Of a stretch of DNA of 64,000 nt, positions 50,136-60,904 are shown one piece after another. Position numbers and translations under genes: made by a program. This DNA comes from Escherichia coli (GTDB lineage Bacteria; Pseudomonadota; Gammaproteobacteria; Enterobacterales; Enterobacteriaceae), in assembly GCF_011881725.1 (NCBI RefSeq), contig NZ_JAATUR010000011.1:1-64000 (forward strand), written 5' to 3'. The first letter of the stretch is position 1. Each line of letters starts with the position of its first letter. Under the pieces are notes generated by a model that saw only the letters and a list, made by a program, of their open reading frames with translations, had not been told where the DNA came from and made no database searches.

Positions 50136-50415
50136 TTTACCACCCCATATTAGCTGTATATCTGTTTGCGAATGAAGATTTTCACAAGGAACGCAATGCG
50201 CTTTACGCTGTAAAGAAAAGTAAAGCACAGCTTATATTGGGAGTATGTAATACCCCTTTTAAATAAAATATTTGCGTGTTATTTATGCTGGATATTGGCA
50301 GGAAAACTCAAGATCTTATCTTAGGCGTGATTTTTATACGGTGGTTCTTAACAAAGAAGGTATTTTATCAGGTTTGTTAAATCTGGCGCGCATAAACGCG
50401 CCAGATGACATCATA

Positions 50416-52029
50416 TTAATGCTTCACAATATACATTGTTCGGCTATAGGCCACATCTTCCGGGTTATTAATTGGATAACCTTTCAACCACGGTTTGATT
50501 AACCGCCCATTGGTATACTGGTAAATCGGTGCAATAGGCGCCTGTTCCATGAGAATTTTCTCTGCCGCGTTGTAATCGGCGTTGCGCGCTTTAACGGTAT
50601 TTTCAGTCGATGCCTGGGCCAGCACTTTATCATATGCCGGATTATTGAAGCGTGAAATATTTCCTGAGTGCGTTGACGTTAACAGCGTCAGGAATGTGGA
50701 CGGTTCATTATAGTCCCCAACCCATGATGCGCGGATAACGTCAAAATTACCGGTGTTACGGCTATCGATATAGGTTTTCCACTCCTGGTTTTGCAATTTG
50801 ACGTCCACACCAAGGTTCTTTTTCCACATCGACGCTACGGCAATGGCAATTTTCTGATGATTTTCAGAAGTATTATACAACAGTGTCAGTTTCAACGGCT
50901 TCTGAGGCCCATAACCGGCAGCACTTAACAATGTTTTCGCCTGGGCGTTCAGTTCTTCCTGACTCATTTGTTCAAATGGTGAGGGTTCCGGCGTAAATCC
51001 GGCGGTAACATCTGGCGTAAAATGCCATGCTGGTTTTTCACCGGTGCCTAATACTTTTTCCGTCATCAGGCGGCGGTCAATCGTCATACTTAATGCCAGA
51101 CGGACGCGTTGATCCGCCGTCGGTCCTTTTTGCGTATTAAAGGCATAATAATAAGTACCCAACTGTGGCGGCGTATAAACCTGCCCCGGAATATCCTTCA
51201 ACAGCTTCTGATACATATTTTTCGGGAAGGATTCGGTGATATCGATATCCCCCGCGAGATAACGCTTAGTGGCAGCGGATTCCTGATTGATTGGCAGGAA
51301 GGTCACTTTTTGCAGAACCGTTTTTGCGTTATCCCAATAATGGGTATTCGGCACCACGACCAGTTTTTCATTCACTACGCGCTCTTTAAGAACATAAGCG
51401 CCATTGCCGATCAGATTTCCGGGTTTCGTCCACCCCTGACCGCTTTCAACGTTGGCTTTTTGAACCGGGAAGAAGGCAAAGTTGGCTGTTAAATTCACAA
51501 ACCACGGCAACGGTTTATCAAGCTGGATTTTCAGAGTATGGGCATCAACAGCAGTGACGCCAAGCTGGTCAGGCGTGGCTTTACCATCAATAATCGCCTG
51601 TGCGTTGTTGATTCCCGCCAGTGCGGCAAACCAGGCAAATGGCGACAACGTTTTCGGATCTACCAGACGCTGCCAGCTATAGACAAAATCCTGTGCCGTT
51701 ACCGGTGTGCCATCCGCCCATTTTGCGTTATCGCGTAGAGTAAAAGTCCAGATACGGTTGTCATTGCTTTTCCATTGTGTAGCAACACCGGGAACAATCT
51801 CCCCTTTTTCGTTCTGATTCACGAGTCCTTCAAACAAATCGCGAATCACCTGAATCTCCGGCAAACCTACCGCTTTCGCGGGATCTAATGATGCAGGCTC
51901 ATCCTTAATATGACGCACCAGCTCCTGCTTATCTGCCAGTTCTGTGCCGCTCGGAACATCTGCAGCATACGCGAGAGAAATGCTGCTGGCTAACAGCGCA
52001 CAACAAGTGACTGAAACAGAGTGCTTCAT
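50416..52029 (-). CDS. mppA: Murein tripeptide-binding protein MppA
   Basis: 537 residues with a signal peptide of about 22 residues (SLAYA-AD). SBP type 5 family, close paralogue of OppA (RHIKDEPASLDPAK at the N-terminus, GNGAYVLKERV mid-protein). It binds L-Ala-gamma-D-Glu-meso-DAP and feeds it to the OppBCDF permease for peptidoglycan recycling. The gene is next to mpaA and ycjG, whose products degrade the same peptide. Confidence 0.96.
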   Translation of the reverse strand: MKHSVSVTCCALLASSISLAYAADVPSGTELADKQELVRHIKDEPASLDPAKAVGLPEIQVIRDLFEGLVNQNEKGEIVPGVATQWKSNDNRIWTFTLRDNAKWADGTPVTAQDFVYSWQRLVDPKTLSPFAWFAALAGINNAQAIIDGKATPDQLGVTAVDAHTLKIQLDKPLPWFVNLTANFAFFPVQKANVESGQGWTKPGNLIGNGAYVLKERVVNEKLVVVPNTHYWDNAKTVLQKVTFLPINQESAATKRYLAGDIDITESFPKNMYQKLLKDIPGQVYTPPQLGTYYYAFNTQKGPTADQRVRLALSMTIDRRLMTEKVLGTGEKPAWHFTPDVTAGFTPEPSPFEQMSQEELNAQAKTLLSAAGYGPQKPLKLTLLYNTSENHQKIAIAVASMWKKNLGVDVKLQNQEWKTYIDSRNTGNFDVIRASWVGDYNEPSTFLTLLTSTHSGNISRFNNPAYDKVLAQASTENTVKARNADYNAAEKILMEQAPIAPIYQYTNGRLIKPWLKGYPINNPEDVAYSRTMYIVKH

Positions 52030-52211
52030 AAGTTACCCTCAAACCAATGTTAATATTGATGCGTAATTATTTGTTTCTCCTTGAAGAAATGCAAATAACT
52101 TCCGTCCCAAAAGTGATAAAAGATCGATAACATATCGTTGTCGAAAAGGATTTGATAATCCACAAAATTTGCACAACACTGCCTGTAATACTTCTAATGT
52201 CAGAGACGATT

Positions 52212-52940
52212 ATGACCGTGACCCGCCCACGCGCCGAACGGGGCGCTTTTCCCCCAGGAACTGAACATTACGGACGTTCATTATTGGGTGCGCCGTTACT
52301 CTGGTTTCCGGCCCATGCCGCCAGCAGCGAAAGCGGTTTGATTCTTGCTGGTACCCACGGCGATGAGAATTCTTCTGTCGTCGCCCTTTCCTGCGCCTTA
52401 CGCACATTAACGCCTTCTCTGCGCCGCCATCACGTTGTGCTCTGTGTGAATCCCGATGGTTGCCAGTTAGGTCTACGAGCCAATGCCAATGGTGTAGATT
52501 TAAACAGGAACTTCCCCGCCGCCAACTGGAAGGAAGGAGAAACGGTATATCGCTGGAACAGCGTCGCCGAAGAGCGCGACGTTGTCTTGCTGACTGGGGA
52601 TAAACCGGGCTCCGAACCTGAAACCCAGGCGTTATGCCAGCTCATTCATCGCATTCATCCTGCCTGGGTCGTCTCGTTCCACGATCCGCTGGCGTGTATT
52701 GAAGATCCCAGACACAGTGAATTAGGTGAATGGCTGGCCCAGGCGTTTGAATTGCCGCTGGTTACCAGCGTCGGCTATGACACACCCGGCTCCTTTGGCA
52801 GTTGGTGTGCTGATCTGAACTTGCACTGTATCACCGCCGAGTTTCCGCCCATCTCCGCCGATGAAGCCAGCGAAAAATATCTTTTTGCTATGTCGAATTT
52901 ACTGCGCTGGCATCCTAAAGATGCAATTCGCCGGTCGTAA
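52212..52940 (+). CDS. mpaA: Murein peptide amidase MpaA
   Basis: 242 residues from ATG 52212 (MTVTRPRAERG). The open frame begins 20 codons earlier, as in older annotations. M14-type zinc carboxypeptidase: zinc ligands in GTHGDENSS (His, Glu) and SFHDPLA (His), substrate Arg in VDLNRNFPA, general base Glu in ITAEFP. It cleaves gamma-D-Glu-DAP in the murein tripeptide. The 3' end overlaps the convergent ycjG by 26 bp. Confidence 0.95.
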   Translation: MTVTRPRAERGAFPPGTEHYGRSLLGAPLLWFPAHAASSESGLILAGTHGDENSSVVALSCALRTLTPSLRRHHVVLCVNPDGCQLGLRANANGVDLNRNFPAANWKEGETVYRWNSVAEERDVVLLTGDKPGSEPETQALCQLIHRIHPAWVVSFHDPLACIEDPRHSELGEWLAQAFELPLVTSVGYDTPGSFGSWCADLNLHCITAEFPPISADEASEKYLFAMSNLLRWHPKDAIRRS

Positions 52941-53880
52941 ACTGGAGAGCCGGTTCCACATCAACCGCCAGCCAGGTCGGGCCGTCGAGATCGGCGAAGC
53001 TGACCTGCGGCGCCAGCGGTAACGCCGCACTAATGGCACGTGAAGTGCATAACATGCAGCCCAACATCAGGCTAAAACCTTGTGCACGCGCTTCTGTTGC
53101 CAGAGCCAGAGCTTCCGTCAGGCCGCCGGTTTTATCGAGCTTGATGTTAACCATTTCATAACGCCCTTTCAGCGCCTTCAGATTACTGCGGGTATGACAA
53201 CTTTCATCAGCACAAATAGGCAATGGATGAATGAAGTTCTCCAGCGCAATATCGTCCTGAGCCGGGAGCGGTTGTTCCAGCATTGCGACGCCTAAATCGG
53301 CCAGCAACTGGCATCGCGCCGCCAGACCTTCCGCACGCCAGGATTCATTAGCATCAACAATTAACGTCGCATCCGGTACTGCCGAGCGAATCGCCACCAT
53401 CCGCTCGCTGATAAGATGATTATCAAGCTTTACTTTTAGCAATTTAGCCCCAGCCTGCCATAATGCTGCGGCACTACTTGCCATCTGATCCGGCGTCCCA
53501 ATCACTACCGTCTGCGCAGTAGTGATAGTTTCAGGGAGTGATATACCGATAAGTTCAGCCAGCGTCTGTTGCTGTTGTCGTGCGGCCAGATCCCACAGCG
53601 CACAATCCAGCGCATTACGCGCCGCACCGGCAGGCAGAACTTTTTGCAAATCTGCGCGCGTCAGCCCTTTTTCAAGTTGTGGAACCACGCTCATTATTTG
53701 CGCCATGACTGAGGCATCGCTTTCGCCATAGCGAGGATAAGGCGTACATTCTCCCGTAGCGTTGACGCCTTCTTCTTCCAGTTCAGCCACCACCACGCGC
53801 GCTTCACTGCGGCTTCCCCGCGCAATAACAAACGGGGTATGTAACGGCCAGGCTTCCACAAATACCTTAACGGTTCTCAT
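52915..53880 (-). CDS. ycjG: L-Ala-D/L-Glu epimerase YcjG
   Basis: 321 residues, enolase superfamily, muconate-lactonising subgroup. Catalytic Lys in LLKVKLDN (about 150), metal ligands in IVDANESW (Asp), MLEQPL (Glu) and CADESCH (Asp), second Lys in NIKLDKTGG. It epimerises L-Ala-D-Glu to L-Ala-L-Glu, the step after MpaA in murein peptide catabolism. Confidence 0.95.
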   Translation of the reverse strand: MRTVKVFVEAWPLHTPFVIARGSRSEARVVVAELEEEGVNATGECTPYPRYGESDASVMAQIMSVVPQLEKGLTRADLQKVLPAGAARNALDCALWDLAARQQQQTLAELIGISLPETITTAQTVVIGTPDQMASSAAALWQAGAKLLKVKLDNHLISERMVAIRSAVPDATLIVDANESWRAEGLAARCQLLADLGVAMLEQPLPAQDDIALENFIHPLPICADESCHTRSNLKALKGRYEMVNIKLDKTGGLTEALALATEARAQGFSLMLGCMLCTSRAISAALPLAPQVSFADLDGPTWLAVDVEPALQFTTGELHL

Positions 53881-53997
53881 CTTTACTCCTTGTTACCGCG
53901 GTGGTCTGCGGGTTAAGCGCAAATAGCGTTTGCTGTGTTATTGACAGTTAGCATAAACTAGACGTGACGTTAACTATATGTAAACAGGAAGATAATC

Positions 53998-54504
53998 ATG
54001 TCACAAATCGTTCATTTCCAGGGCAACCCGGTTACAGTCGCCAATTCCATCCCGCAAGTGGGTAGCAAAGCGCAGACTTTTACTCTCGTGGCAAAAGATC
54101 TGTCTGACGTCACCCTCGGTCAGTTTGCGGGTAAACGCAAAGTGCTGAACATTTTCCCGAGCGTTGATACCGGTGTTTGCGCCGCATCAGTACGTAAATT
54201 TAACCAACTGGCAACCGAAATCGACAACACGGTTGTGCTGTGCATCTCCGCCGATCTGCCGTTTGCCCAGTCTCGTTTCTGCGGTGCGGAAGGTCTGAAC
54301 AACGTTATCACTCTCTCCACTTTCCGTAACGCTGAATTCCTGCAAGCTTACGGCGTTGAGATCGCTGAAGGCCCACTGAAAGGTCTGGCGGCACGTGCGG
54401 TTGTCGTGATTGATGAAAATGATAATGTGATTTTCAGTCAGTTGGTAAATGAAATCACCACTGAGCCAGATTACGACGCAGCTCTCGCGGTACTGAAAGC
54501 GTAA
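53998..54504 (+). CDS. tpx: Thiol peroxidase Tpx
   Basis: 168 residues. Peroxidatic Cys61 in [15 protein letters not shown], resolving Cys95 in SRFCGAEGL. It reduces lipid and alkyl hydroperoxides with thioredoxin. AGGAAG ribosome-binding site. Mature length and both cysteines are as in the family. Confidence 0.98.
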   Translation: MSQIVHFQGNPVTVANSIPQVGSKAQTFTLVAKDLSDVTLGQFAGKRKVLNIFPSVDTGVCAASVRKFNQLATEIDNTVVLCISADLPFAQSRFCGAEGLNNVITLSTFRNAEFLQAYGVEIAEGPLKGLAARAVVVIDENDNVIFSQLVNEITTEPDYDAALAVLKA

Positions 54505-54508
54505 ATTA

Positions 54509-54543
54509 TTATGCCTGATGGTGTTGCGCCATCAGGCATTTAT
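54509..54543. terminator. Bidirectional terminator between tpx and tyrR
   Basis: Perfect 11-bp arms ATGCCTGATGG / CCATCAGGCAT with a 7-nt loop, flanked by ATTATT and TTTAT, between convergent genes. Confidence 0.85.
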
Positions 54544-54548
54544 CCCAA

Positions 54549-56090
54549 TTATTCTTCGCTCTTCTTCTGACTCAATCCATATTCCCGTAATTTATTGGCA
54601 ATCGCGGTGTGTGAAACGCCCAAACGTTTTGCCAGTTTGCGCGTACTGGGGTAATTGCGATAAAGCTGGGTTAATACCGAACGTTCAAAACGACTGGTGA
54701 TTTCGTCCAGCGAACCTTCCATCGCATCTTCACCAACGGCCACAGTTGCAGCGTCATAATCCGGCAGCAAAATGTCCTGCGGACGCAGTTCATAGCCTTC
54801 CAGTTGCGTCAGTGCGCGATAAATGGCGTTTTTCAACTGCCGCACGTTACCCGGCCATGCATAACGCGTAAGCACGGCATTCAGATCTGCAGCCAGTTTC
54901 GGACGCGGCACACCCTGCTCGTCAGCAAAGCGGGCAACAAACAGCTCGGTTAACGGCATAATGTCCTGTGGACAGTCGCGAAGCGGCGGCAGATTTAACG
55001 TCAGCACGTTCAGACGGTAATAGAGATCTTCGCGGAACATGCCTTTTTGCACCAGCTCGACCAGATTCTTTTGCGTCGCGCAAATTACGCGCACATCGAC
55101 ATGCACTTCGTGGTCTTCCCCAACGCGACGGAAAGTGCCATCGTTGAGAAAACGCAATAATTTTGCCTGCATTCGTGGCGACATCTCGCCAATCTCATCC
55201 AGCAAAACCGAGCCGCCATTTGCCTGTTCAAAGAATCCTTTTTTCCCCTCCGGCGCATGCCCGAACAGTTCGCTCTCAACCGCATCTTCCGGTATAGAAG
55301 CACAGTTCAGCGCCAGGTAAGGTTTGCTCGCTCGCGGGCTTGCCTGATGACAAGCGTAAGCAAAGAGATCTTTACCCGTGCCGGTATCCCCCGTGATCAG
55401 CAGCGGTGCGCTTAACATTGCCAACTTTTGCGCCTGCTCTACCACGTGCTTCATTTTAGGACTGATGGCGACAATCTGACTGAAGGCGCTGACATCCTGC
55501 GCAGCCACATTTTGCAACTGACGCCCCATACGGATTGTTGAGCGCAGCATCACTACCGCACCGGTCAGAACATGCTGGTCGTTTTCATCCTGAAGATAGA
55601 CAGGTGTTATCTCCATCAGGAAATTTTGTCCATTAATCACTACATGTTCGTTATGTGAATCCTGCGGGTCGCTCTCAAGCCAACGTAAAAAATTAAATCC
55701 GTTAATTAATTGCGCAGCGGTATGATTGCGTAAGCGATCCAATTTTTGCCCGAATAGCTGACAGCTCGCTGGATTTGCCATGTCTACTTTGCTTTTCATA
55801 TCGACAGAAAGCACGGGTTCAGGCAATGCTTCAAGCAATGCGCTCAATGCCTGATGTTCTCGCTCGGAAGGCATCCACGGCACAGTGCGCACATCGGTAA
55901 CGCCAGCAATACGGCGTATTTCCGCCATCAAACTGCTGAAGCTGTCAAAATCCAGTTCGGCAAAATTCAGGTAAATCCGCCCAATTGGGTCAATCTCAAT
56001 ACCGCGTAAATCGATGCCTCTTAGCACCAGTAGGTCGAGCAATTCGCGGGTCAGACCGAGTCGGTCTTCACAAAAGACTTCCAGACGCAT
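54549..56090 (-). CDS. tyrR: Aromatic amino acid regulator TyrR
   Basis: 513 residues from ATG 56090 (MRLEVFCEDRLG). A further ATG gives four extra residues upstream, which are not used in K-12. N-terminal ACT domain (about 1-75), PAS (about 78-190), AAA+ domain (about 205-430) with Walker A GDTGTGKD, and a C-terminal Fis-like helix-turn-helix (TRKLAKRLGVSHTAIANKLREYG). The GAFTGA loop of sigma-54 activators is replaced by APEGKKG, as expected for TyrR, which acts on sigma-70 promoters. Confidence 0.97.
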   Translation of the reverse strand: MRLEVFCEDRLGLTRELLDLLVLRGIDLRGIEIDPIGRIYLNFAELDFDSFSSLMAEIRRIAGVTDVRTVPWMPSEREHQALSALLEALPEPVLSVDMKSKVDMANPASCQLFGQKLDRLRNHTAAQLINGFNFLRWLESDPQDSHNEHVVINGQNFLMEITPVYLQDENDQHVLTGAVVMLRSTIRMGRQLQNVAAQDVSAFSQIVAISPKMKHVVEQAQKLAMLSAPLLITGDTGTGKDLFAYACHQASPRASKPYLALNCASIPEDAVESELFGHAPEGKKGFFEQANGGSVLLDEIGEMSPRMQAKLLRFLNDGTFRRVGEDHEVHVDVRVICATQKNLVELVQKGMFREDLYYRLNVLTLNLPPLRDCPQDIMPLTELFVARFADEQGVPRPKLAADLNAVLTRYAWPGNVRQLKNAIYRALTQLEGYELRPQDILLPDYDAATVAVGEDAMEGSLDEITSRFERSVLTQLYRNYPSTRKLAKRLGVSHTAIANKLREYGLSQKKSEE

Positions 56091-56159
56091 GGGAACCTTC
56101 ACATGAAAAAGAACAATTAATATGATGATATGACACTATTCGAGTCGCAGGAAGATTTC

Positions 56160-56177
56160 TGTCAACAAACATTGACA
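56160..56177. promoter_or_regulatory. TyrR box upstream of tyrR
   Basis: Perfect inverted repeat TGTCAA-N6-TTGACA, matching the TyrR box pattern TGT-N12-ACA. It lies about 70 bp upstream of the tyrR start. Autorepression of tyrR is known in E. coli. Confidence 0.7.
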
Positions 56178-56236
56178 CAACGATGGATAAACGGGCACTT
56201 CGGCGTAAAGGTATCCGATTAGCGCCCGAAAGTGCA

Positions 56237-57298
56237 CTATTTTTCGCCGGATGTTTTGCTCTTTTGTAACGTCTCTTTTACCTGAGAGATGAGCTGACGG
56301 CGGAAATCACCCAGACGGGGTTTGTCATTGTCAATCCACGGCAGCGGGCGGCAAAGTTCCATAGCTTTAATCCCCAGTCTGGCGGTCAGTAGCCCGGCAC
56401 CTATTCCCTGGGCGGCGCGAGTAGACAAGCGCGCAGCGAGATCTTGCGACATCCAGTCCATCCCCACTTCACGCACCAGTTCACTGGCGCCCGCGAAAGC
56501 AATATTCAGCAAGACCAGTTTAAACAGGCGCAGACGGCTATAATAGCCAAGTTCGATTCCATATAAAGTGGCGATACGGTTAATCAGGCGCAAATTTCGC
56601 CAGGCGATAAACGCCATATCCACCAGCGCCAGCGGACTGACCGCAATCATCAACGTCGATTCCGCCGCCGAACGGCTGATTTCTCTACGCGCCTGTGCAT
56701 CCAGGACTGGCTGAACAAGATGGGCATACAAACTAACCACTTCACGATCGTTCTGCGTTTCATGGATTGTGGCATACCAGCGTTGTAGTGCCGGATGCGA
56801 CTGATCGATACCCGCCTGCTGCGCCAGTTTTTCGCAAAACGCGCGCCCTTTGCCGGTGCCGTGACTGTGCAACAGATCGCGCGCTTCGTCGCGTTCATGA
56901 GCACGCTGACGCAAGCGCCATAAGCGCCGCCACTCAGTTACCACAGATCCCACACCTGCGCCGATAATCAGAGCGCCGGCGGCACATCCACCCAGCGCCA
57001 CCCAGTCCTGAGTTTGCCAGGCATTCATTGTCCACTGAACACCCTGCGCGACAACGCTTGCACCAAACAGTGCCAGCCCACCCATGACCATTTTGCGCCA
57101 CAGACTGCGTTTCGGACGTAAAGCTGCGTCCATCACCGCTTCAACTTGCCCTTCTTCTTCCGGTGCTTCATCAAGCGTGGCTGGGGCAAAATTTTGCGCC
57201 TGATTTTCATCAAAGGTCTGCTGCGCCCTGAATTTAGGATTCTGATCGACCTCCAGCGGACCGTCGAAATCAATACGTGGTTTTAACGGTTCGGTCAT
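56237..57298 (-). CDS. ycjF: YcjF, inner-membrane protein (DUF697/UPF0283)
   Basis: 353 residues. Soluble N-terminal part (1-65), two membrane helices (about 70-90 and 98-118), and a C-terminal DUF697-like region with another hydrophobic segment ([37 protein letters not shown]). Overlaps the ycjX 3' end by 4 bp. Part of the extended sigma-54/PspF and heat-shock responsive ycjXF unit; function not firmly known. Confidence 0.93.
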   Translation of the reverse strand: MTEPLKPRIDFDGPLEVDQNPKFRAQQTFDENQAQNFAPATLDEAPEEEGQVEAVMDAALRPKRSLWRKMVMGGLALFGASVVAQGVQWTMNAWQTQDWVALGGCAAGALIIGAGVGSVVTEWRRLWRLRQRAHERDEARDLLHSHGTGKGRAFCEKLAQQAGIDQSHPALQRWYATIHETQNDREVVSLYAHLVQPVLDAQARREISRSAAESTLMIAVSPLALVDMAFIAWRNLRLINRIATLYGIELGYYSRLRLFKLVLLNIAFAGASELVREVGMDWMSQDLAARLSTRAAQGIGAGLLTARLGIKAMELCRPLPWIDNDKPRLGDFRRQLISQVKETLQKSKTSGEK

Positions 57299-58692
57299 CG
57301 CAATTTATCTCCTATTAAAAATTCCAGCGCAGCATCAAGGCGAATGTGCGGCAACGGTTTGTCGACATCCATTACCTGCGGACGAAACGCTTCAAACTGG
57401 AAGCCCTGATTATCCCAAAATGCCTGACCGGGTAAACGCGCGGGAACCTCACCAGGGTAAACAGTAAGCGGCGCACCATCGCTGAGTCGATTACCGCGCA
57501 GCGCCGGGATTTTCTCACCGTTAACGTCAATAATGCCGCTGGTGGTCGCCTGAACTGACGCCAGTCCCAGGCAGTCCATGCTGATCCCTTCAAACGCCGC
57601 GTTTTGCCAGGCATCCTGAATCAGTTGCTGCAGTAATGAAACCATATTAGCGTGCTGATCGATGGTCACATGGTCTGCTTTAGTGGCGGCAAACAATAGC
57701 TTGTCGATAACCGGCGAAAACAAGCGCCGGAACAACGTGCGCTGCCCGTAGTGAAAACTTTGCATCAGTTGCGTTAACGCCAGACGCATGTCATTAAATG
57801 CCTGCGGTCCACTGTTGAGCGGTTGCAGGCAGTCCACCAGTACAATCTGACGGTCAAAGCGCAGAAAATGATTCTTATAGAACCCCTTCACAACTTTCTC
57901 GCAGTAATAATTGAAACGCTCGCGCAACATTCCGGCATTGGTATGCTTATCGGCCTGTGCCAGTTTTGATTCGCCCCAGGCATCGACATCTGGCCACGGG
58001 AAGAACTGCAATGCTGGCGCTCCCGCCATATCCCCCGGCAGAACAAAGCGACCAGGCTGAATAAAGTGCAGCCCTTGCTGTTTGCAATGGTGAAGATAAT
58101 CGGTCCACGCAGCGGCAATGTCCGCCAGCCGGTTTTCATCGGCAGGCGCTAGTGGGTCCAGCCCTTCGCACATCATCCGCCATTTCGCCGACCATTCGCC
58201 GCGTTGACCATTGAGTAAGCCCGTCATCTGGCGCGACCAGCTTAAATAGTCCTGCGCCAGCATCGGCAGATCGAGTAACCACTCGCCAGGATAATCCACT
58301 ATCTCCAGATACAGCGTGGAGGTGTCCTTGAAGTGGCGCAACAACGAATCGTTCGATTTATAACGCAATGCCAGGCGGATTTCGCTTACGCCGCGCGTTG
58401 GCGTTGGCCAGGCAGGAGGATCACCATATAACTGCGCCAGACCTTCATCATAGGTGAAGCGCGGAATGCCGAAGTCACGCTGAGGAATACGCTTCACGCC
58501 CAGCAGTCGCTCTTCACGCACCGCACTTAATAGTGGCAAGCGTGCTCCGGCATGAATATTGAGTAACTGATTGACCATCGCGGTGATAAACGCTGTTTTG
58601 CCGCTGCGGCTGAGTCCAGTTACGGCGAGGCGCAGATGTCTGTCGACACCCCGATTCACCAGCGCATTAAGTTCATTTTTAAGTCGCTTCAT
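57295..58692 (-). CDS. ycjX: YcjX, P-loop GTPase-like stress protein (DUF463)
   Basis: 465 residues. Walker [11 protein letters not shown] at about 26-35 and a Ras-like [10 protein letters not shown] segment at about 133. Structural work on homologues shows a GTPase with an alpha-helical insertion. In K-12 ycjX is separated from psp by the ycjM-ompG-ycjW block. Here it lies only 118 bp beyond pspE on the same strand, as in Salmonella, and may be partly cotranscribed. Confidence 0.93.
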   Translation of the reverse strand: MKRLKNELNALVNRGVDRHLRLAVTGLSRSGKTAFITAMVNQLLNIHAGARLPLLSAVREERLLGVKRIPQRDFGIPRFTYDEGLAQLYGDPPAWPTPTRGVSEIRLALRYKSNDSLLRHFKDTSTLYLEIVDYPGEWLLDLPMLAQDYLSWSRQMTGLLNGQRGEWSAKWRMMCEGLDPLAPADENRLADIAAAWTDYLHHCKQQGLHFIQPGRFVLPGDMAGAPALQFFPWPDVDAWGESKLAQADKHTNAGMLRERFNYYCEKVVKGFYKNHFLRFDRQIVLVDCLQPLNSGPQAFNDMRLALTQLMQSFHYGQRTLFRRLFSPVIDKLLFAATKADHVTIDQHANMVSLLQQLIQDAWQNAAFEGISMDCLGLASVQATTSGIIDVNGEKIPALRGNRLSDGAPLTVYPGEVPARLPGQAFWDNQGFQFEAFRPQVMDVDKPLPHIRLDAALEFLIGDKLR

Positions 58693-58810
58693 TGCGGTCC
58701 TGTGCCAAAAAGGTGTAGAAAGAATGAGATGCTGGAGATAATAATGTGGATTAATTTCGATTTATCAAATGAATAAGCGGCGTTAATTACACCGCTCAAT
58801 GAGTAATTTG

Positions 58811-59125
58811 CTAACCTTTAACCTTCGGCATTTCGATGTCTTTCAGGCCACCGGCATTCTCAACGTGGTTGTATCCCATCTCGTCGAGGATCTCTTTTGC
58901 CTGCCCGGACTGGCGTCCGGCGTTGCAATAAACTTTCACGGTGTCGTTTTTATCCGGAACGGCGGTGGCAATGCGATCTTTCACTTCCTTCAGAGGAATA
59001 TTGATGGCCCCCTGAACGTGCTCTTGCTGATACTGTTCTGGAACACGAACATCGATCCAGTGTTCAGCGGCGAACACGGGTATTGAAAACACCAGCGTCA
59101 GAGCAAGTAAACCTTTTTTAAACAT
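58811..59125 (-). CDS. pspE: Periplasmic thiosulfate sulfurtransferase PspE
   Basis: 104 residues. Signal peptide of about 19 residues (IPVFA-AE), single rhodanese domain with the active-site loop YCNAGRQSG (Cys about 67 of the mature protein). Last gene of pspABCDE. It can also be transcribed alone in K-12. Confidence 0.95.
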   Translation of the reverse strand: MFKKGLLALTLVFSIPVFAAEHWIDVRVPEQYQQEHVQGAINIPLKEVKDRIATAVPDKNDTVKVYCNAGRQSGQAKEILDEMGYNHVENAGGLKDIEMPKVKG

Positions 59126-59202
59126 GTGAGCGTCCTTCTATATAGGATGAAAATTGCCATCCACTATACGCCTGAAGTTAAACAATTTTTGCGGAACGCC
59201 CC

Positions 59203-59424
59203 TCACCTTTTATAACGCTGCGCCAGTTTATTTGCGGCCCGACTTAATAGCGGTTCCAGCGCCACAGCCAGCAACATTTTCAGCGGTCGGCGAGCAACAG
59301 ATTTTATCGCCCAGCCAGCCACGCCAGCCGGGCCATAGCGCAGTGCGGTAAGAAGTACCAGCTTGCCTGCTAATTTGAAACCAGGCTTCACCTTTTGCCC
59401 GGCATGTTGCCAGCGAGTATTCAT
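59203..59424 (-). CDS. pspD: Phage shock protein D
   Basis: 73 residues from ATG 59424 ([10 protein letters not shown]). The upstream MRKV extension overlaps pspC and is not used. One amphipathic or membrane segment ([23 protein letters not shown]). Peripheral inner-membrane protein of the Psp response; exact role unclear. Confidence 0.94.
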   Translation of the reverse strand: MNTRWQHAGQKVKPGFKLAGKLVLLTALRYGPAGVAGWAIKSVARRPLKMLLAVALEPLLSRAANKLAQRYKR

Positions 59425-59432
59425 GACTTTCC

Positions 59433-59792
59433 TCACAGTTGACGGAAACGACTACGTAGCGTGAAGGTGTCGGAAGTGACATAGCGTTCCATCTCACGTA
59501 AGCGTGTTTCACTGGCCGCCAGTTCACGATCGACTTCATCCAACAATTCGCTGCTGGACGGTTGTTGTTCACCAAACGCCATGTTGTCCGGCATTGGATC
59601 AAGCGCAAATGACAAAATGATATAAGCGACCAGGGTAAACAGCGCCAGGCCAAAGAAAATCGACAGTATGACCAGGATACGTACCAGTTTTACAGGTACA
59701 TCAAAATAGTTAGCAATCCCGGCACAGACCCCGCGCACCATGCCCTGTTGTGGAATACGCCATAATTTTTTATTGAGATTAATACCCGCCAT
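59433..59792 (-). CDS. pspC: Phage shock protein C
   Basis: 119 residues. PspC domain ([29 protein letters not shown], about 9-38), one membrane helix (about 40-64) and a C-terminal coiled region with periodic Leu/Glu. With PspB it senses envelope stress and sequesters PspA, freeing PspF. Its ATG overlaps the pspB stop. Confidence 0.97.
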   Translation of the reverse strand: MAGINLNKKLWRIPQQGMVRGVCAGIANYFDVPVKLVRILVILSIFFGLALFTLVAYIILSFALDPMPDNMAFGEQQPSSSELLDEVDRELAASETRLREMERYVTSDTFTLRSRFRQL

Positions 59793-60016
59793 TAGCGATC
59801 CCTCCAGTTCGGATGTTCTGCATCAAGAATTGATTCCAGTGCCTGAATACGCTCGCGCATCCGTTTTGCTTCATCAGCCAGTTGCGCTAATCGCTGCTGT
59901 TCGCTTTGCGACAATTCACCGCGACCGGAACGATTGCTGTAATGCAGCCATAACCAGATCGGTAAAACAAACAGCACAAAAATGGTTAACGGAATAGCCA
60001 GAAATAGCGCGCTCAT
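59792..60016 (-). CDS. pspB: Phage shock protein B
   Basis: 74 residues. N-terminal membrane helix (about 3-24) followed by a leucine-zipper-like helix (SEQQRLAQLADEAKRMRERIQALESIL). Partner of PspC in the inner membrane. Confidence 0.97.
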   Translation of the reverse strand: MSALFLAIPLTIFVLFVLPIWLWLHYSNRSGRGELSQSEQQRLAQLADEAKRMRERIQALESILDAEHPNWRDR

Positions 60017-60038
60017 AAGTACTCCTTAAAGAATGAGC

Positions 60039-60060
60039 GGCGGCGCGTTCGGACGCCGCC
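60039..60060 (-). promoter_or_regulatory. Intercistronic hairpin between pspA and pspB
   Basis: Arms GGCGGCG / CGCCGCC with an 8-nt loop in the 53-bp gap between pspA and pspB. There is no T-run after it on the minus strand. It probably protects or attenuates the message so that PspA exceeds PspBCDE; the effect is inferred. Confidence 0.6.
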
Positions 60061-60069
60061 TGGGTGTTA

Positions 60070-60810
<741 letters not shown>

Positions 60811-60904
60811 TTATCTTTTTGATTTATAAAGATCTGATTGAAGATTCAACAGCAACATGCCAGGATGAATTAGCGAATTACACTAACAAGTGGCGAATTT
60901 CATC

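Noticed and set aside
50272..50502. 76-codon plus-strand ORF upstream of the GH25 gene as an immunity protein
   Set aside because: It runs antisense into the mppA 3' end, has no good ribosome-binding site and shows no signal peptide or membrane segment.
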